A stretch of DNA of 64,000 bases, taken from positions 558,001 to 622,000 of the forward strand of contig NZ_BBMC01000002.1 of the NCBI RefSeq assembly GCF_000971255.1. Direction: 5' to 3'. Each line of letters begins with the position of its first letter. Within the stretch, counting starts at the first letter, position 1. Below, one piece after another: positions 9,683-19,117 of the stretch. A program made the position numbers and the translations under genes. The DNA comes from Demequina rhizosphaerae. GTDB lineage: Bacteria; Actinomycetota; Actinomycetes; Actinomycetales; Demequinaceae. A model generated the notes under the pieces. It had not been told where the DNA came from. It was given only the letters and a program-made list of their open reading frames with translations, and searched no databases.

Positions 9683-11377
9683 CTACTCCCCGATGTCGAG
9701 CGGCGCCTTCATGAAGTCGAGCTCGCCGTCCGGGTCGAGCCGCGCCGCGAGGCGCACCGCCCACTCGGGGTCGGTGTCGGGGAAGTCCGCGCGCTGGTGG
9801 CCGCCGCGCGACTCCTCGCGCAGCAGCGCCGCCTGGCACAGCACCGACGCCGCGGCGACGATATTGGTGGTCTCCCACTCGGCGGTCTGCGGCACCACCT
9901 CGGCCGCGGGGTCCGTGTGGAACCGGGCGCGGATGCGGTCCAGCCGAGCCACCGCATCGTCCAGGCTGTCGCCGTCGCGGACCGGGCCGGCGCCCTCGTG
10001 CGCGATCGCCTGGACGCGCGGGCGCATCGTCGCCGGGACGAGGGCGGACTCGCCGGACCGCTCGACGGGCTCGAGCTGCCCGAGCACGCCGTCGGCGACC
10101 ATGGCCGCGGCGTCGCGCGCGGCGCGGCGCGCGAAGACCAGGCCCTCGAGCAGCGAGTTCGAGGCGAGGCGGTTGGCGCCGTGGACGCCGGTGCATGCGG
10201 CCTCGCCGATCGCGTAGAGGCCGCGCTGGGTCGAGCGGCCGTGCAGGTCGGTGAGGATGCCGCCCGAGTGGAAGTGCTGGGCGGGCGCGACGGGGATGAG
10301 GTCGTGCGCCATGTCGAGGCCGTGCTCCTTGAGCGACGCCCAGATCGACGGGAAGCGGCGCTTGAGGAAGTCGCGCTCGAGGTGGCGGCAGTCGAGGAAG
10401 ACGGAGTCGGACTCCTCCTCGCGCATCTCCTCGACGATGGTGCGGCTGACGACGTCGCGGGGCGCGAGCTCGGCCATCGGATGCGTCCCGACCATGAAGC
10501 GCTCGCCCGCACCGTTGAGGAGGTACGCGCCCTCGCCGCGGACCGCCTCGGAGATCAGCGGCAGCTGGCCGCGCGCGTTGGCGCCCTGCCACAGGACGGT
10601 CGGGTGGAACTGGACGTACTCGACGTCCGCGACCGCGGCGCCCGCGCGCAGGCCGACGGCGAGGCCGTCCCCGGTGGACGATGCGGGGTTCGTCGACGAG
10701 CGGAAGACCTGGCCGATGCCGCCGGTCGCCATGACGACGGCCTTCGCGAGCGCCGCGCCGACGCCGTCGCGCGAGCCCTCGCCGATGATGTGGATGGTCG
10801 CTCCGCAGACCGGGCCGGGGCGGCCGTCCGCGTCGGGCGCGGCGGTGAGCAGGTCGACCACCATGGCGTGCTCGGTGACCTCGATGCCCGGGTCGTTGCG
10901 GACCGCCTCGAGCTGCTCGATGAGGGCTCGGGAGATCTCGGCGCCGGTGGCGTCGCCGCCCGCGTGGACGATGCGGTCGCGGTGGTGGCCGCCCTCGCGG
11001 GTCAGTGTGAGGCCGCCGTCGGGGCCGGTGTCGAACTGCGCGCCGCGGCGCAGGAGCTTGCGCACGGAGTGCGGCCCCTCGGTGACGAGGACGCGCACGG
11101 CCTCCTCGGAGCACAGGCCCACGCCCGCGACGAGCGTGTCCTCGAGGTGCTCCTCGGGGGTGTCCTCGGGGTCGAGCGCCGCGGCGATGCCGCCCTGCGC
11201 CCACACGGTCGAGCCGGAGCTCAGCTCGCCCTTGGTCACCACGAGAACGCGGTCGACGCGCTCGCGCAGGTCCAGCGCGGTGGTGAGACCCGCGATGCCC
11301 GAGCCGACCACGATGACGTCGGTCTCGATGGTCCAGCCGGGCGGGGGCGCGGCGAGGCTGCGCACGAAGGCGGTCAT
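9683..11377 (-). CDS. nadB: L-aspartate oxidase
   Basis: 564-residue FAD flavoprotein oxidising L-aspartate to iminoaspartate, the first step of de novo NAD synthesis. An N-terminal dinucleotide-binding motif (VVGSGIAGLTTALDL) is followed by the AQGGIAAAL segment, the HYxGG-type stretch (QHFHSGGI) and the succinate dehydrogenase-like C-terminal helices. The ATG at 11377 gives full length. It is transcribed away from panD, 45 bases downstream of it. Several 10-mer copies occur inside the gene (9953, 10676, 10966). NadA, the next enzyme, is not in the window. Confidence 0.95.
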   Translation of the reverse strand: MTAFVRSLAAPPPGWTIETDVIVVGSGIAGLTTALDLRERVDRVLVVTKGELSSGSTVWAQGGIAAALDPEDTPEEHLEDTLVAGVGLCSEEAVRVLVTEGPHSVRKLLRRGAQFDTGPDGGLTLTREGGHHRDRIVHAGGDATGAEISRALIEQLEAVRNDPGIEVTEHAMVVDLLTAAPDADGRPGPVCGATIHIIGEGSRDGVGAALAKAVVMATGGIGQVFRSSTNPASSTGDGLAVGLRAGAAVADVEYVQFHPTVLWQGANARGQLPLISEAVRGEGAYLLNGAGERFMVGTHPMAELAPRDVVSRTIVEEMREEESDSVFLDCRHLERDFLKRRFPSIWASLKEHGLDMAHDLIPVAPAQHFHSGGILTDLHGRSTQRGLYAIGEAACTGVHGANRLASNSLLEGLVFARRAARDAAAMVADGVLGQLEPVERSGESALVPATMRPRVQAIAHEGAGPVRDGDSLDDAVARLDRIRARFHTDPAAEVVPQTAEWETTNIVAAASVLCQAALLREESRGGHQRADFPDTDPEWAVRLAARLDPDGELDFMKAPLDIGE

Positions 11378-11422
11378 GAACGTCAGGTTACCGGCGTGGA
11401 TGCGGGACCCCTGCCGGGCGGC

Positions 11423-11893
11423 TCAGTGCGCGTGGTGGTAGGCGTCCCAGCCCTGCGAGTGGAACTCGTGGACGGGCAGCCCCGAGGGCTCGAGGCCCTC
11501 GGCCGAGGCCGGGACCAGGCCCGGCTCGTCGGACAGCTCGACCACGCGGTTGGACCCGTCCACGAACACCACGTGCGGCTCGAAGGTCCGGGCCTCGGCG
11601 TCGGCGAGCATGCCGTAGCCGATGATGATGACGATGTCGCCCTCGTGCACGAGGTGCGCGGCCGCGCCGTTGATGCACAGCACGCCCGACCCGCTCTCGC
11701 CGGGGATCGCGTACGTGGTGAGTCGCGCGCCGTTGGTGACGTCGACGATGTCGACCTGCTGGCCCGGCAGCAGGTCCGCCGCCTCCATGAGGTCGACGTC
11801 GATGGTGACGGAGCCGACGTAGTGCAGGTCCGCCTGCGTGACGGTCGCGCGATGGATCTTGGAGATCATCATCGGGCGCTGAAGAGTGGTCAT
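11423..11893 (-). CDS. panD: Aspartate 1-decarboxylase
   Basis: Pyruvoyl enzyme making beta-alanine from aspartate for pantothenate synthesis. The self-cleavage site Gly-Ser is in [10 protein letters not shown]; cleavage there yields the pyruvoyl alpha chain. ITNGARxxTY-like and [20 protein letters not shown] segments are typical. 156 residues, slightly longer than the ~126 common in enterobacteria because of a C-terminal extension ending YHHAH; the His-rich tail is of unknown use. It starts 34 bases after panC and is probably co-transcribed with it. Confidence 0.95.
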   Translation of the reverse strand: MTTLQRPMMISKIHRATVTQADLHYVGSVTIDVDLMEAADLLPGQQVDIVDVTNGARLTTYAIPGESGSGVLCINGAAAHLVHEGDIVIIIGYGMLADAEARTFEPHVVFVDGSNRVVELSDEPGLVPASAEGLEPSGLPVHEFHSQGWDAYHHAH

Positions 11894-11927
11894 GAGGGTC
11901 CTCCTCGCGGGGCGGGACCCGGCCCGC

Positions 11928-12800
11928 CTATCCCAGCGGGCGCCCGATCCTCGTCACCACGTTGTCGATGAGCCGGGTGTCGCCCACGCGGGCGGCCACG
12001 GCGATCACTGCCTCTCCACGGTAGTCCCCCTCGAGGCCCTCGGCGGACACCGGGTCGAGCGCCGCGAGGTACTCGACGTCCACCCACGGCTCGCGCGAGA
12101 GCGCGGCGTTGCCGGCCGCGAGCGCCTCGTCGAGGTCGGCGCCGGTCCGGGCCGCCGCATCGGCCGCCATGACCGCCTCGGACAGGATGAGGGCCCGCGC
12201 GCGCTCCTCGGCGGACAGGAACACGTTCCGGGAGGACAGTGCGAGGCCGTCGGGGTCGCGCACGGTCGGCACGGCGACGATCTCGACGCCCATCGCGAGG
12301 TCGCGCACCATGGTCCGCACGGCGATGAGCTGCTGCGCGTCCTTCTGCCCGAAGAACGCGAGGTCCGGCTGCGTGAGGTTGAGCAGCTTGCACACGACGG
12401 TGAGCACGCCGTCGAGGTGGCCGGGACGATGCGCGCCCTCGAAGACCTCGCCCACACGCCCCGCGGACACCGTCACCACGGGCGCGCCGTCCGGGTAGAC
12501 CTCCTCGACTGAAGGCGCGAAGACCACGTCGACGCCGAGCGGCTCGAGCAGCGCGCAGTCCTCGTCGAGTGTGCGGGGGTAGGTGTCGAGGTCGTCGGGG
12601 TCCTCGAACTGGAGGGGGTTGACGAAGATGGTAACGACGACCTCGTCGGCGGCCTCGCGCGCGGCGCGCACGAGCGCGAGGTGCCCCTCGTGGAGCGCGC
12701 CCATCGTCATGACGACGGCGCGGCTGGGGCGGTCGCCCGAGCGCCGGGCGGGTCGGGTGGCGGTCCCCCGCAGCTCGCTCGCGGTGTGGACGATGCGCAT
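11928..12800 (-). CDS. panC: Pantoate--beta-alanine ligase
   Basis: ATP-dependent condensation of pantoate with beta-alanine to give pantothenate. 290 residues from the ATG at 12800. Visible motifs are [14 protein letters not shown] (HxGH-type nucleotide binding), [13 protein letters not shown] and the KMSKS-equivalent ALSSRN. The start shares one base with the stop of the upstream DUF2520 gene (TGATG), indicating translational coupling. Together with panD downstream it supplies the beta-alanine branch; panB is not in the window. Confidence 0.96.
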   Translation of the reverse strand: MRIVHTASELRGTATRPARRSGDRPSRAVVMTMGALHEGHLALVRAAREAADEVVVTIFVNPLQFEDPDDLDTYPRTLDEDCALLEPLGVDVVFAPSVEEVYPDGAPVVTVSAGRVGEVFEGAHRPGHLDGVLTVVCKLLNLTQPDLAFFGQKDAQQLIAVRTMVRDLAMGVEIVAVPTVRDPDGLALSSRNVFLSAEERARALILSEAVMAADAAARTGADLDEALAAGNAALSREPWVDVEYLAALDPVSAEGLEGDYRGEAVIAVAARVGDTRLIDNVVTRIGRPLG

Positions 12801-13729
12801 CAGTCCCCCATCCCTTCCGTTCCGAGCGTCGCGATGAGGTCGGCGTACTGGGCGGGGCCGATGCGGCCACCGCTGAGGGCCAGGTCGGCCGTCGCGCGCG
12901 CCATGGCACGATACGCGAACAGCGCCTCCGGCTGCCCCTCGAGGGCGCGGATGTGGGCCGCGACGGTGCCGGCGTCGCCGCGCACCACCGGGCCGGTGAG
13001 CGTCGACACGGCGCCCGGCGCGTCGCGCAGCGCGCCGTCGACGGACGCGTGGATGAGCGGGCCGAGCACCTTCGCGGGCTCCTCGATGCCGATGCGCGAC
13101 AGCACCTGGCTGGCCTGCGCGACCGCGGTGACCACGTGGTTCGCGCCGTGCACGAGGGCCGCGTGGTAGAGCGGCCGGTCCCACTCCTCGATGACGACCG
13201 GCTCGCCGCCCATCTCGACCACGAGGGCCTGGGCGATCGGCAGCATGCCGGGCGGGGCGGTGACGGCGAACACCGCATCGTGCAGCCGCGCGCGGTCGAG
13301 GGAGGTGCCGGTGAACGTCATCGCGGGGTGGATCGCGAGCGGCACGATGCCGGGGGTCGCGGACTCCGACAGCACGTCGATGCCGTGCCGCCCGGACGTG
13401 TGCACGACGAGCTGCCCCGGGCGCCACGCCTCGACCTTGGCGAGGCCGGCCGCGACGGGGCCGATCGCGTCGTCCGGCACGGTGAGGAGGACGAGCTCGG
13501 CGGCGCGGACCACCTCGTCGGGGTCGGCGACGGGGACGCCGGGCAGGAGCGCTTCGATGCGGCTGACGGTGGCGTCGGAGACACCGGAGGCGGCGACGAT
13601 GTCGTGGCCCGCCTCGCGCAGCGCGGCCGCGAGGACCGCGCCGACCTTGCCCGCGCCGACGACGCCGATGCGCAGGCGGCCCGGCCGGCGCGTGTTGCCG
13701 TTGACCGCGTGCCCGCGGACGTCATTCAT
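12800..13729 (-). CDS. Rossmann-like/DUF2520 domain oxidoreductase
   Basis: 309 residues. Residues ~18-140 form an NAD(P)-binding Rossmann domain (RIGVVGAGKVGAVLAAALREAG; VLLTVPDDAI), and residues ~150-300 an all-helical DUF2520 domain with HPAMTF at the junction, reminiscent of 6-phosphogluconate dehydrogenase/ketopantoate reductase folds. It is wedged between the PH gene (8-base overlap) and panC (1-base overlap), so the three are surely one transcript. Known: this family is widespread upstream of panC in actinobacteria. Inference: it may serve as the ketopantoate reductase (PanE role), but sequence alone does not prove it. Confidence 0.85.
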   Translation of the reverse strand: MNDVRGHAVNGNTRRPGRLRIGVVGAGKVGAVLAAALREAGHDIVAASGVSDATVSRIEALLPGVPVADPDEVVRAAELVLLTVPDDAIGPVAAGLAKVEAWRPGQLVVHTSGRHGIDVLSESATPGIVPLAIHPAMTFTGTSLDRARLHDAVFAVTAPPGMLPIAQALVVEMGGEPVVIEEWDRPLYHAALVHGANHVVTAVAQASQVLSRIGIEEPAKVLGPLIHASVDGALRDAPGAVSTLTGPVVRGDAGTVAAHIRALEGQPEALFAYRAMARATADLALSGGRIGPAQYADLIATLGTEGMGD

Positions 13730-15398
13730 GTCCGGCTCCCGTCTCGAGGCCGACTGCGCTCATCCACTGCTCGGGGGTCTGCCGGCGGCGGCCCTCGCGC
13801 GCCCGGGCGGCCTGCGCGTCCAGCAGGGCCATCGCATCGTCCACCGCGAGGTGCGCCGCGACCGGGGTGACGGGGCCCTGGGTGGAGTGCACGACGACGT
13901 CGGCGAGGCCGAGCGCGCGGCGGATCGGGCCCTGGGTGAGGCCGAGGGACTGGGTGCGCTCGTGGGGCACGACGAAGAGCTCGCGCTCCCAGCGGCCGCG
14001 GCGGATGAGCAGCGCGCGGTCGGTCGCGCGGACGCCGCGGAAGCGCCACTGGAACGGGTCGACGCGGCGCGCGGACTCGGGGCTGGTGGTGAAGCCGCCC
14101 TCCGCGCCGCTGCCGTGGAGCGCGTGGCCGAGCGTGCCGTACGGGTCGGGGTCGCCGAGGTCGGGCAGCACGAGCCACACCGCGCGGATGGCCTCCTCGC
14201 GGGTCGCGACCGGGTGGAGCACGGAGACGGACTCCTGGTCCTCGCCGTAGCCCGCGACGTTGATGGTGATGCGCCACCAGTCCTGACCGCGCCAGAGGAA
14301 CGGCTGGTAGAGGCGGATCGCCTGGACGCGGCCGGGCGGGACGGTCTGGCGGCGGGTCTCGGTGAGGCCGTGGCGGAGACGCAGGCCGTCGGCGGAGATG
14401 CCGGCCGTGAAACCGAAGCCGCCGTTGAGGCGCGTCCAGAAGAAGCCGAGCAGACCGGCGGCGGCGGTGACGATCGCGACGAGGCTGGTGCCGATGAACG
14501 CGGTCACGGCGGCGACCACGTCGACGCGGAACACGACGAACGCGATGAGGCCCACGAACGGGAGCGTGAGCAGGGTGATCGCGGCGCCGGAGAGCAGGAT
14601 CGACAGCAGCAGGCGCTTGAGCGGGACCGTGTAAACCTCGCGCTCCTCGGCGGCGGCGACGGCCGTGCGGAACTGCTCCGTGCCGGACAGGACGGCCTCG
14701 GGGTTGGACAGCGCCCCGGCCCGCTGCGCGAGGTGGCCGCGGATGCTGGCGGACGATGCGGGGGTGCCGTCCGCGTCGGTCGCGGGGGTGGTGGGGTTGG
14801 CGATGGTGGTGGCGTCCGTGCCGCGGGCGGCGACGCCGGGGGCGCCGGTGGCGTCGGGGGTGGGCGCCGCATCGTGCCCGGCGGCCTTCTCCTGCTTGAC
14901 GCCGGCCGCGAGCGCGAGGATCTCGTTACGGAGGGCCTCGGCGTCGCCGAGGCGGAGGAACTTGAGCTCGACGCCCGACTTCTGGCCGCCGGCGACCTGG
15001 ACGTTGATCGCGGCGAAGCCGAAGATGCGCGCGAGCAGGGGCTGGACCACGTCGACCGCCTGGAGGCGGTCGAGGCGGGCCTGGCGCTGCTGGCGGGTGA
15101 TGATGCCCTGGCGGAGGTAGACGGCGTCGTCGCCGATCCGGTACTCGGTGCGGCTCCACTGCCAGATCGAGATGCCGATCGTGGCCGCGAACGCGAGCAG
15201 GGCCGCGAGCACGAGCCAGAGGAACGGGAAGCGGTCGAAGAAGGCGAAGGTGTCGTCGCCGCCGTCGACCCACGCGGGGACCTGGTTGTGGACCCAGTAC
15301 GCGAGGAGCAGGCCGATGAAGACCCAGCCGCCGAGCAGCGGCGAGACCGGGTGGAGGCGGGTCCACTCGCGTGGCGCCTGGTAGACGTAGTCGTTCAT
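13722..15398 (-). CDS. Bacterial PH-domain membrane protein, YdbT-like
   Basis: 558 residues with two hydrophobic hairpins (about residues 20-70 and 310-370) and three bacterial PH-like (bPH_2) segments, e.g. YRIGDDAVYLRQGIITRQQRQ, LRHGLTETRRQTVPPGRVQAIR and LLIRRGRWERELFVVPHERTQSLGL. Each segment has the basic loop followed by the Val/Gln strand of this family. A long Ala/Thr/Pro/Asp-rich linker (~residues 185-240) includes a 10-mer copy (14751) read as ASS. It pairs with the shorter PH gene upstream, as ydbS-ydbT do in Bacillus. Role unknown; a link to membrane stress or bacteriocin resistance is known for some homologues. Confidence 0.85.
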   Translation of the reverse strand: MNDYVYQAPREWTRLHPVSPLLGGWVFIGLLLAYWVHNQVPAWVDGGDDTFAFFDRFPFLWLVLAALLAFAATIGISIWQWSRTEYRIGDDAVYLRQGIITRQQRQARLDRLQAVDVVQPLLARIFGFAAINVQVAGGQKSGVELKFLRLGDAEALRNEILALAAGVKQEKAAGHDAAPTPDATGAPGVAARGTDATTIANPTTPATDADGTPASSASIRGHLAQRAGALSNPEAVLSGTEQFRTAVAAAEEREVYTVPLKRLLLSILLSGAAITLLTLPFVGLIAFVVFRVDVVAAVTAFIGTSLVAIVTAAAGLLGFFWTRLNGGFGFTAGISADGLRLRHGLTETRRQTVPPGRVQAIRLYQPFLWRGQDWWRITINVAGYGEDQESVSVLHPVATREEAIRAVWLVLPDLGDPDPYGTLGHALHGSGAEGGFTTSPESARRVDPFQWRFRGVRATDRALLIRRGRWERELFVVPHERTQSLGLTQGPIRRALGLADVVVHSTQGPVTPVAAHLAVDDAMALLDAQAARAREGRRRQTPEQWMSAVGLETGAGHE

Positions 15399-15421
15399 GA
15401 TGGTGCGCTCGTCCCGGGCCC

Positions 15422-15904
15422 TCAGAGCCCGGCGAGGCGGGCCTCGCCGCGGGTGGTGAGGCGGTCGCGGAGGCGGTCGGCCTCGGCGGCGGGGACGCCC
15501 GAGATCGAGGCGTCGGTGCCGGGCGAGGCGGTGTGGAGCTGGACCTTGGCGATGCCGAGCGCGCGCTCGATCGGGCCGGCCTTGACGTCGACGAACTGCA
15601 TGCGGCCGTAGGGCACCACGGTCACCGAGCGGAACATGCGGCCGCGGCGGACCAGCAGGTCCTCCTCGTCCTCGGCCCACGCGTGCGCGGTGACCTGGCG
15701 GACGATGAGCCAGCTGCCCCAGCCGCCGAGCAGCAGCGCGGCCGCCGGGACCAGGAGAAGGAGCGCGGCACCGGTGATCAGCGCGGCGACCAGGCCGCCG
15801 ATGATGAGCAGGCCGAGCCAGATCCACATCGTCACCATCCGCGCGGTGATGAGCTTGCGGGAGACGAAGTTCCAAGGAGCGGCCGCGTTGTCGTACCAGG
15901 ACAT
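15422..15904 (-). CDS. Bacterial PH-domain membrane protein, YdbS-like
   Basis: 160 residues from the ATG at 15904. Two adjacent membrane helices (about residues 25-75) precede one bPH_2 domain (VRRGRMFRSVTVVPYGRMQFVDVKAGPIERALGIAKVQLHTAS). The stop lies 23 bases before the start of the larger PH protein and the two form a module of uncertain biochemical role. Upstream is a 288-base gap that holds four imperfect repeats. Confidence 0.85.
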   Translation of the reverse strand: MSWYDNAAAPWNFVSRKLITARMVTMWIWLGLLIIGGLVAALITGAALLLLVPAAALLLGGWGSWLIVRQVTAHAWAEDEEDLLVRRGRMFRSVTVVPYGRMQFVDVKAGPIERALGIAKVQLHTASPGTDASISGVPAAEADRLRDRLTTRGEARLAGL

Positions 15905-15982
15905 GGCTCCAGTCTGCCAGGGTCCGGCTCGCGCGTGGACGGCCGCTCCGGGGTTTCGCCCTCCCACCCGACCCCCTCCCGC

Positions 15983-16166
15983 AATGGGTGCATGGTTGTC
16001 GGTCTGCGGAGGTCTCTGCCTCGTATGGGTAGACGGTTGTCGCTTCAGGGGCAGGAGGATCGCGGAGCGGGAGGCGAGGGGCTGCCGCGGGCGCCGACCA
16101 CCGACCGACACTGGTCTACCCATGGCGCGCAGGAACCTCGGGAAAGCGACCGCCATCTACCCAATG
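15983..16166. repeat. Four imperfect copies of an ATGGGTAGACGGTTGTCG-like word, two in each orientation
   Basis: Direct copies start near 15983 (ATGGGTGCATGGTTGTCG) and 16024 (ATGGGTAGACGGTTGTCGC). Inverted copies end near 16123 (complement ATGGGTAGACCAG) and lie at 16142-16166 (complement TTGGGTAGATGGCGGTCGC). The copies pair 1 with 3 and 2 with 4, so the transcript could fold into a long interrupted stem. They occupy most of the gap between DUF3180 and the PH gene; no gene is seen there. Confidence 0.6.
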
Positions 16167-16192
16167 CGTGAGAGCGGCGGCGGGGCGGACGC

Positions 16193-16660
16193 TCAGGCCG
16201 GGGCCTTGCCGCCCTCGTTGTCGTCGGAGGAGTCGTCCTTGCACCAGTGCTCGGCCAGCAGCGCGGCCACCACGAGCACGAGCCCGCCCGCCGCGGCGAT
16301 GAACGCCGAGATCGCGACCTCGCGGCGCGGGCTGTGCGACCACTCGACCGCGATCGCGAGGCCGTAGCCGCCGAACGCGCCCGTCATGATCGCGCCCGTG
16401 TACGCCGCCGCCTGCGAGAACACCGCGGTGCGGGCGGCGCGCAGGCCGCTGAGCCCGGGGTTCTTGCCGCGCCGGTACTGACGCACGGTCCAGCCGAGCC
16501 ACGCCGCGACCCCCGCGAGCGCCACCGCGATCGCGACGACGGTCCACGGCACGGACATCGGCGAGGCGCCGGAGTTCACCGCAGTGCGGGACACGCCCCA
16601 CGAGACCACGCCCATGATCGCCGCGAGCACGACGAGGCGGATGCGGCTCAGCGGCTCCAC
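16193..16660 (-). CDS. DUF3180 integral membrane protein
   Basis: 155 residues with four predicted membrane helices (about 8-27, 38-60, 85-105, 115-138) and an acidic, Asp/Ser-rich tail. Known: DUF3180 proteins are actinobacterial and sit right after folK. Here it starts 22 bases after folBK, in the same direction. Function is unestablished. Confidence 0.85.
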   Translation of the reverse strand: MEPLSRIRLVVLAAIMGVVSWGVSRTAVNSGASPMSVPWTVVAIAVALAGVAAWLGWTVRQYRRGKNPGLSGLRAARTAVFSQAAAYTGAIMTGAFGGYGLAIAVEWSHSPRREVAISAFIAAAGGLVLVVAALLAEHWCKDDSSDDNEGGKAPA

Positions 16661-16682
16661 GGGACGCTCCGACGGACGCGGG

Positions 16683-17714
16683 TCACGGCTGCGCGGCCGC
16701 GGCGTCCTGCTGCGGCCACCGCTCCTGGACCATCGTGACCCCCTCGTCGCCGATCGCGTCGGCGAGGTCGCCCACGCGGCCCGCGCCGGGGATCTCGTAG
16801 TTCGGCGCGACGGTCGCCCACGGCTTGAGCACGAACGCGCGCTCGGTGGCGCGCGGGTGCGGCACCACGAGGTCGTCGGCGTCGATGGTGCGGTCGCCGT
16901 ACGCGATGATGTCGAGGTCGAGCGTGCGCGGGCCGTTCTCCTCGTGCCGCTCGCGGCCGTGGAGCACCTCGACGCCCTGGCACGCGGCCAGCAGCTCGCG
17001 CGGCGCGAGCGCGGTCATGACCTCGACGACGGCGTTGAGGAAGTCGTCCTGCTCGGGACCGCCGACGGGGGTGGTCTTGAACAGGGACGACGCGCGCTGG
17101 ACCATGATCCCGGGGATCTTGTGCAGCTCCCACAGCGCCTCGCGGAAGGTCGAGTCGACGTCGCCGATGTTGCCGCCGAGCGCGAGGTACGCGACCACGG
17201 GCTGGAGCGGCGGATTGTCGGCGGGGTTGTCGGAGTGCACGCGCGGCGCGAACGGGTCGCCCGGCATGCCCGCCGACGAGCCGATGCGCTTGTCCGCCCA
17301 CAGCGTCCCCGACTTGAGGTCGCGGCGGATCTTCACCATGACGTCGCGGAACTCGACGTGCAGCGGCGCCTGCGGCTTGTGCACGACCACGTCGACGCAG
17401 TGGACGCCCTCCATCTCGAGGATCGCGCGCGCGATGTGCTCGGCGACCGTCTCAAGGAGGTCCGACGGGTCGCCGCCGAGCACCTCGGCGGCGCGGTCGG
17501 CGATGTCGGAGTAGTTGACGGTGCGCCCGAGGTCGTCCTTGGTCGCGGCGCCCTGCGTCGAGACGTGCGCGACCACGTCCGCGAGGAAGAGCTGCCCGGA
17601 TTCCTTCTCGGGCGTGTACACGCCATGGAAGCCGGTGACCCGGATCCCCTGGACGATGATCTGGTCGAGCTCGACCCCGTCCTTGACGTACGGGCTGATC
17701 GAAGGCGTCGTCAT
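16683..17714 (-). CDS. folBK: Bifunctional dihydroneopterin aldolase / HPPK
   Basis: Fusion carrying two consecutive steps of folate synthesis. Residues ~10-125 are FolB (GIRVTGFHGVYTPEKE...QLFLADVV, NYSDIADRAAEV, KPQAPL), releasing 6-hydroxymethyl-dihydropterin. Residues ~165-335 are FolK (YLALGGNIGD, TTPVGGPEQDDFLNAV, RTLDLDIIAYGD, VPHPRATERAFVLKP), which pyrophosphorylates it. The ATG at 17714 has GGGAAGG upstream at good spacing; the ATG at 17723 overlaps that site and is less likely. It begins 5 bases past the folP stop. A ~35-residue linker joins the domains, an arrangement common in actinobacteria. Confidence 0.95.
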   Translation of the reverse strand: MTTPSISPYVKDGVELDQIIVQGIRVTGFHGVYTPEKESGQLFLADVVAHVSTQGAATKDDLGRTVNYSDIADRAAEVLGGDPSDLLETVAEHIARAILEMEGVHCVDVVVHKPQAPLHVEFRDVMVKIRRDLKSGTLWADKRIGSSAGMPGDPFAPRVHSDNPADNPPLQPVVAYLALGGNIGDVDSTFREALWELHKIPGIMVQRASSLFKTTPVGGPEQDDFLNAVVEVMTALAPRELLAACQGVEVLHGRERHEENGPRTLDLDIIAYGDRTIDADDLVVPHPRATERAFVLKPWATVAPNYEIPGAGRVGDLADAIGDEGVTMVQERWPQQDAAAAQP

Positions 17715-17719
17715 GCCTG

Positions 17720-18538
17720 TCATCCTTCCCTTCGTGCGGCGTTCTCCCAAGCCGACACGACGCGCAGCGCGTCGACGGCGGCACGTGCGTCGTGCACCCT
17801 GACACCCCAGGCACCTGCCGTGGCGGCGAGCGTGGTGACCGCGGTGGTCGCGGCCTCGCGGGCGGTCGGGTCCGCGGCGTCGACCCCCGGGCGCGCGATG
17901 GCGGCGCCGAGGAACCGCTTGCGGCTGGCGCCCACGAGCACGCGGCGCCCCCCGGCCCACCGCGCCATGTTGGCGAGCAGCGGCCAGTTGGACTCCGTCA
18001 CCTTGGAGAAGCCCAGGCCGGGATCGAGGACGATGCGGTCCTCGGCGACGCCGGCGGCGACGAGGGCGTCGACCCGCGCCGCGAGCTCGGCGCCGACCTC
18101 GCGGACGACGTCGCCGTACTCGTCGCGGTGGTCCATCTCGGCCGAGTGGGCGCGCCAGTGCATGGCGACCAGGTCGACGGCGAGGTCGGCGACGGTCGCG
18201 GCCATCGCATCGTCCGCCAGTCCGCCGGAGACGTCGTTGACCATGCTCGCGCCGGCCTCGACGGCGGCGCGCGCGGTCGCGGCGTTCATGGTGTCGATGC
18301 TGGTGGCGACGCCGGCCTGCGTGAGCGCCCGGATGACGGGCACGACGCGGCGCTGCTCCTCCTCGATGGACACGCGCGCGGCGCCGGGGCGGGTGGACTC
18401 GCCGCCGACGTCGACGAGGTCCGCGCCGTCGTGGGCGAGCTGGACGCCCCGGGCGATCGCATCGTCCACCTCGGCGAAGAGCCCGCCGTCGGAGAACGAG
18501 TCGGGCGTGACGTTGAGGATGCCCATGACGAGCGTCAC
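17720..18538 (-). CDS. folP: Dihydropteroate synthase
   Basis: 272-residue TIM-barrel enzyme joining the pterin pyrophosphate to p-aminobenzoate; the target of sulfonamides. N-terminal GILNVTPDSFSDGG binds the pterin; VDVGGESTRPGA and DVSGG, LDPGLGFSK and GASRKRFLG follow in family order. Start is GTG at 18538, 10 bases past folE. Three 10-mer copies (18028, 18205, 18459) lie inside, a local peak of density. Confidence 0.96.
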   Translation of the reverse strand: MTLVMGILNVTPDSFSDGGLFAEVDDAIARGVQLAHDGADLVDVGGESTRPGAARVSIEEEQRRVVPVIRALTQAGVATSIDTMNAATARAAVEAGASMVNDVSGGLADDAMAATVADLAVDLVAMHWRAHSAEMDHRDEYGDVVREVGAELAARVDALVAAGVAEDRIVLDPGLGFSKVTESNWPLLANMARWAGGRRVLVGASRKRFLGAAIARPGVDAADPTAREAATTAVTTLAATAGAWGVRVHDARAAVDALRVVSAWENAARREG

Positions 18539-18548
18539 GTCGCCTCCC

Positions 18549-19115
18549 CTACTTGCCGACGATGAGGCTCATGGCCTCCGCGCGCGTCGCGGCGTCGCGC
18601 ATGATGCCGCGGACGGCCGAGGTGACGGTGCGGGAGCCGGGCTTGCGGACGCCTCGCATGGACATGCAGAGGTGCTCGGCCTCGACGACGACGATGACGC
18701 CGCGCGCGCCGAGCTCGTCGACGAGCGCGTCCGCGACCTGCGTCGTGAGGCGCTCCTGGACCTGCGGGCGCTTGGCGAACACGTCGACGAGGCGCGCGAG
18801 CTTGGACAGCCCGGTGATGCGGCCGTCCGCGCCCGGGATGTACGCGACGTGCGCGACGCCGTGGAACGGGACCAGGTGGTGCTCGCACATCGAGTACAGC
18901 TCGATGTCCTTGACGAGGATCATCTCCTCGTGGCCGAGCTCGAAGACCGCGCTGAGCACGTCCGCGGGGTCCTCGGCGAGGCCCTTGAAGAACTCCTCGT
19001 AGGCGCGCGCGACGCGGCTGGGGGTGTCGCGCAGCCCGTCGCGGTCGGGGTCCTCGCCGACGGCGGCGAGGATCTCCCTCACCGCCGCCTCGATGCGGGG
19101 CTTGTCGACGGTCAC
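18549..19115 (-). CDS. folE: GTP cyclohydrolase I
   Basis: 188 residues, committing GTP to tetrahydrofolate synthesis. Zinc ligands are seen in [10 protein letters not shown] (Cys, His) and HLCMSMRGV (Cys); the [22 protein letters not shown] segment is diagnostic. Start is the GTG at 19115, two bases before the ftsH stop codon region, giving the family length; earlier starts would add sequence from the ftsH coding region. It is first in the folE-folP-folBK run. Confidence 0.96.
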   Translation of the reverse strand: MTVDKPRIEAAVREILAAVGEDPDRDGLRDTPSRVARAYEEFFKGLAEDPADVLSAVFELGHEEMILVKDIELYSMCEHHLVPFHGVAHVAYIPGADGRITGLSKLARLVDVFAKRPQVQERLTTQVADALVDELGARGVIVVVEAEHLCMSMRGVRKPGSRTVTSAVRGIMRDAATRAEAMSLIVGK

Positions 19116-19117
19116 GG

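Noticed and set aside
13867..14250. Long open frames opposite the PH protein gene and many similar frames opposite core genes
   Set aside because: They are antisense shadows caused by high GC, Arg/Ala/Pro-rich, without motifs or ribosome-binding sites.
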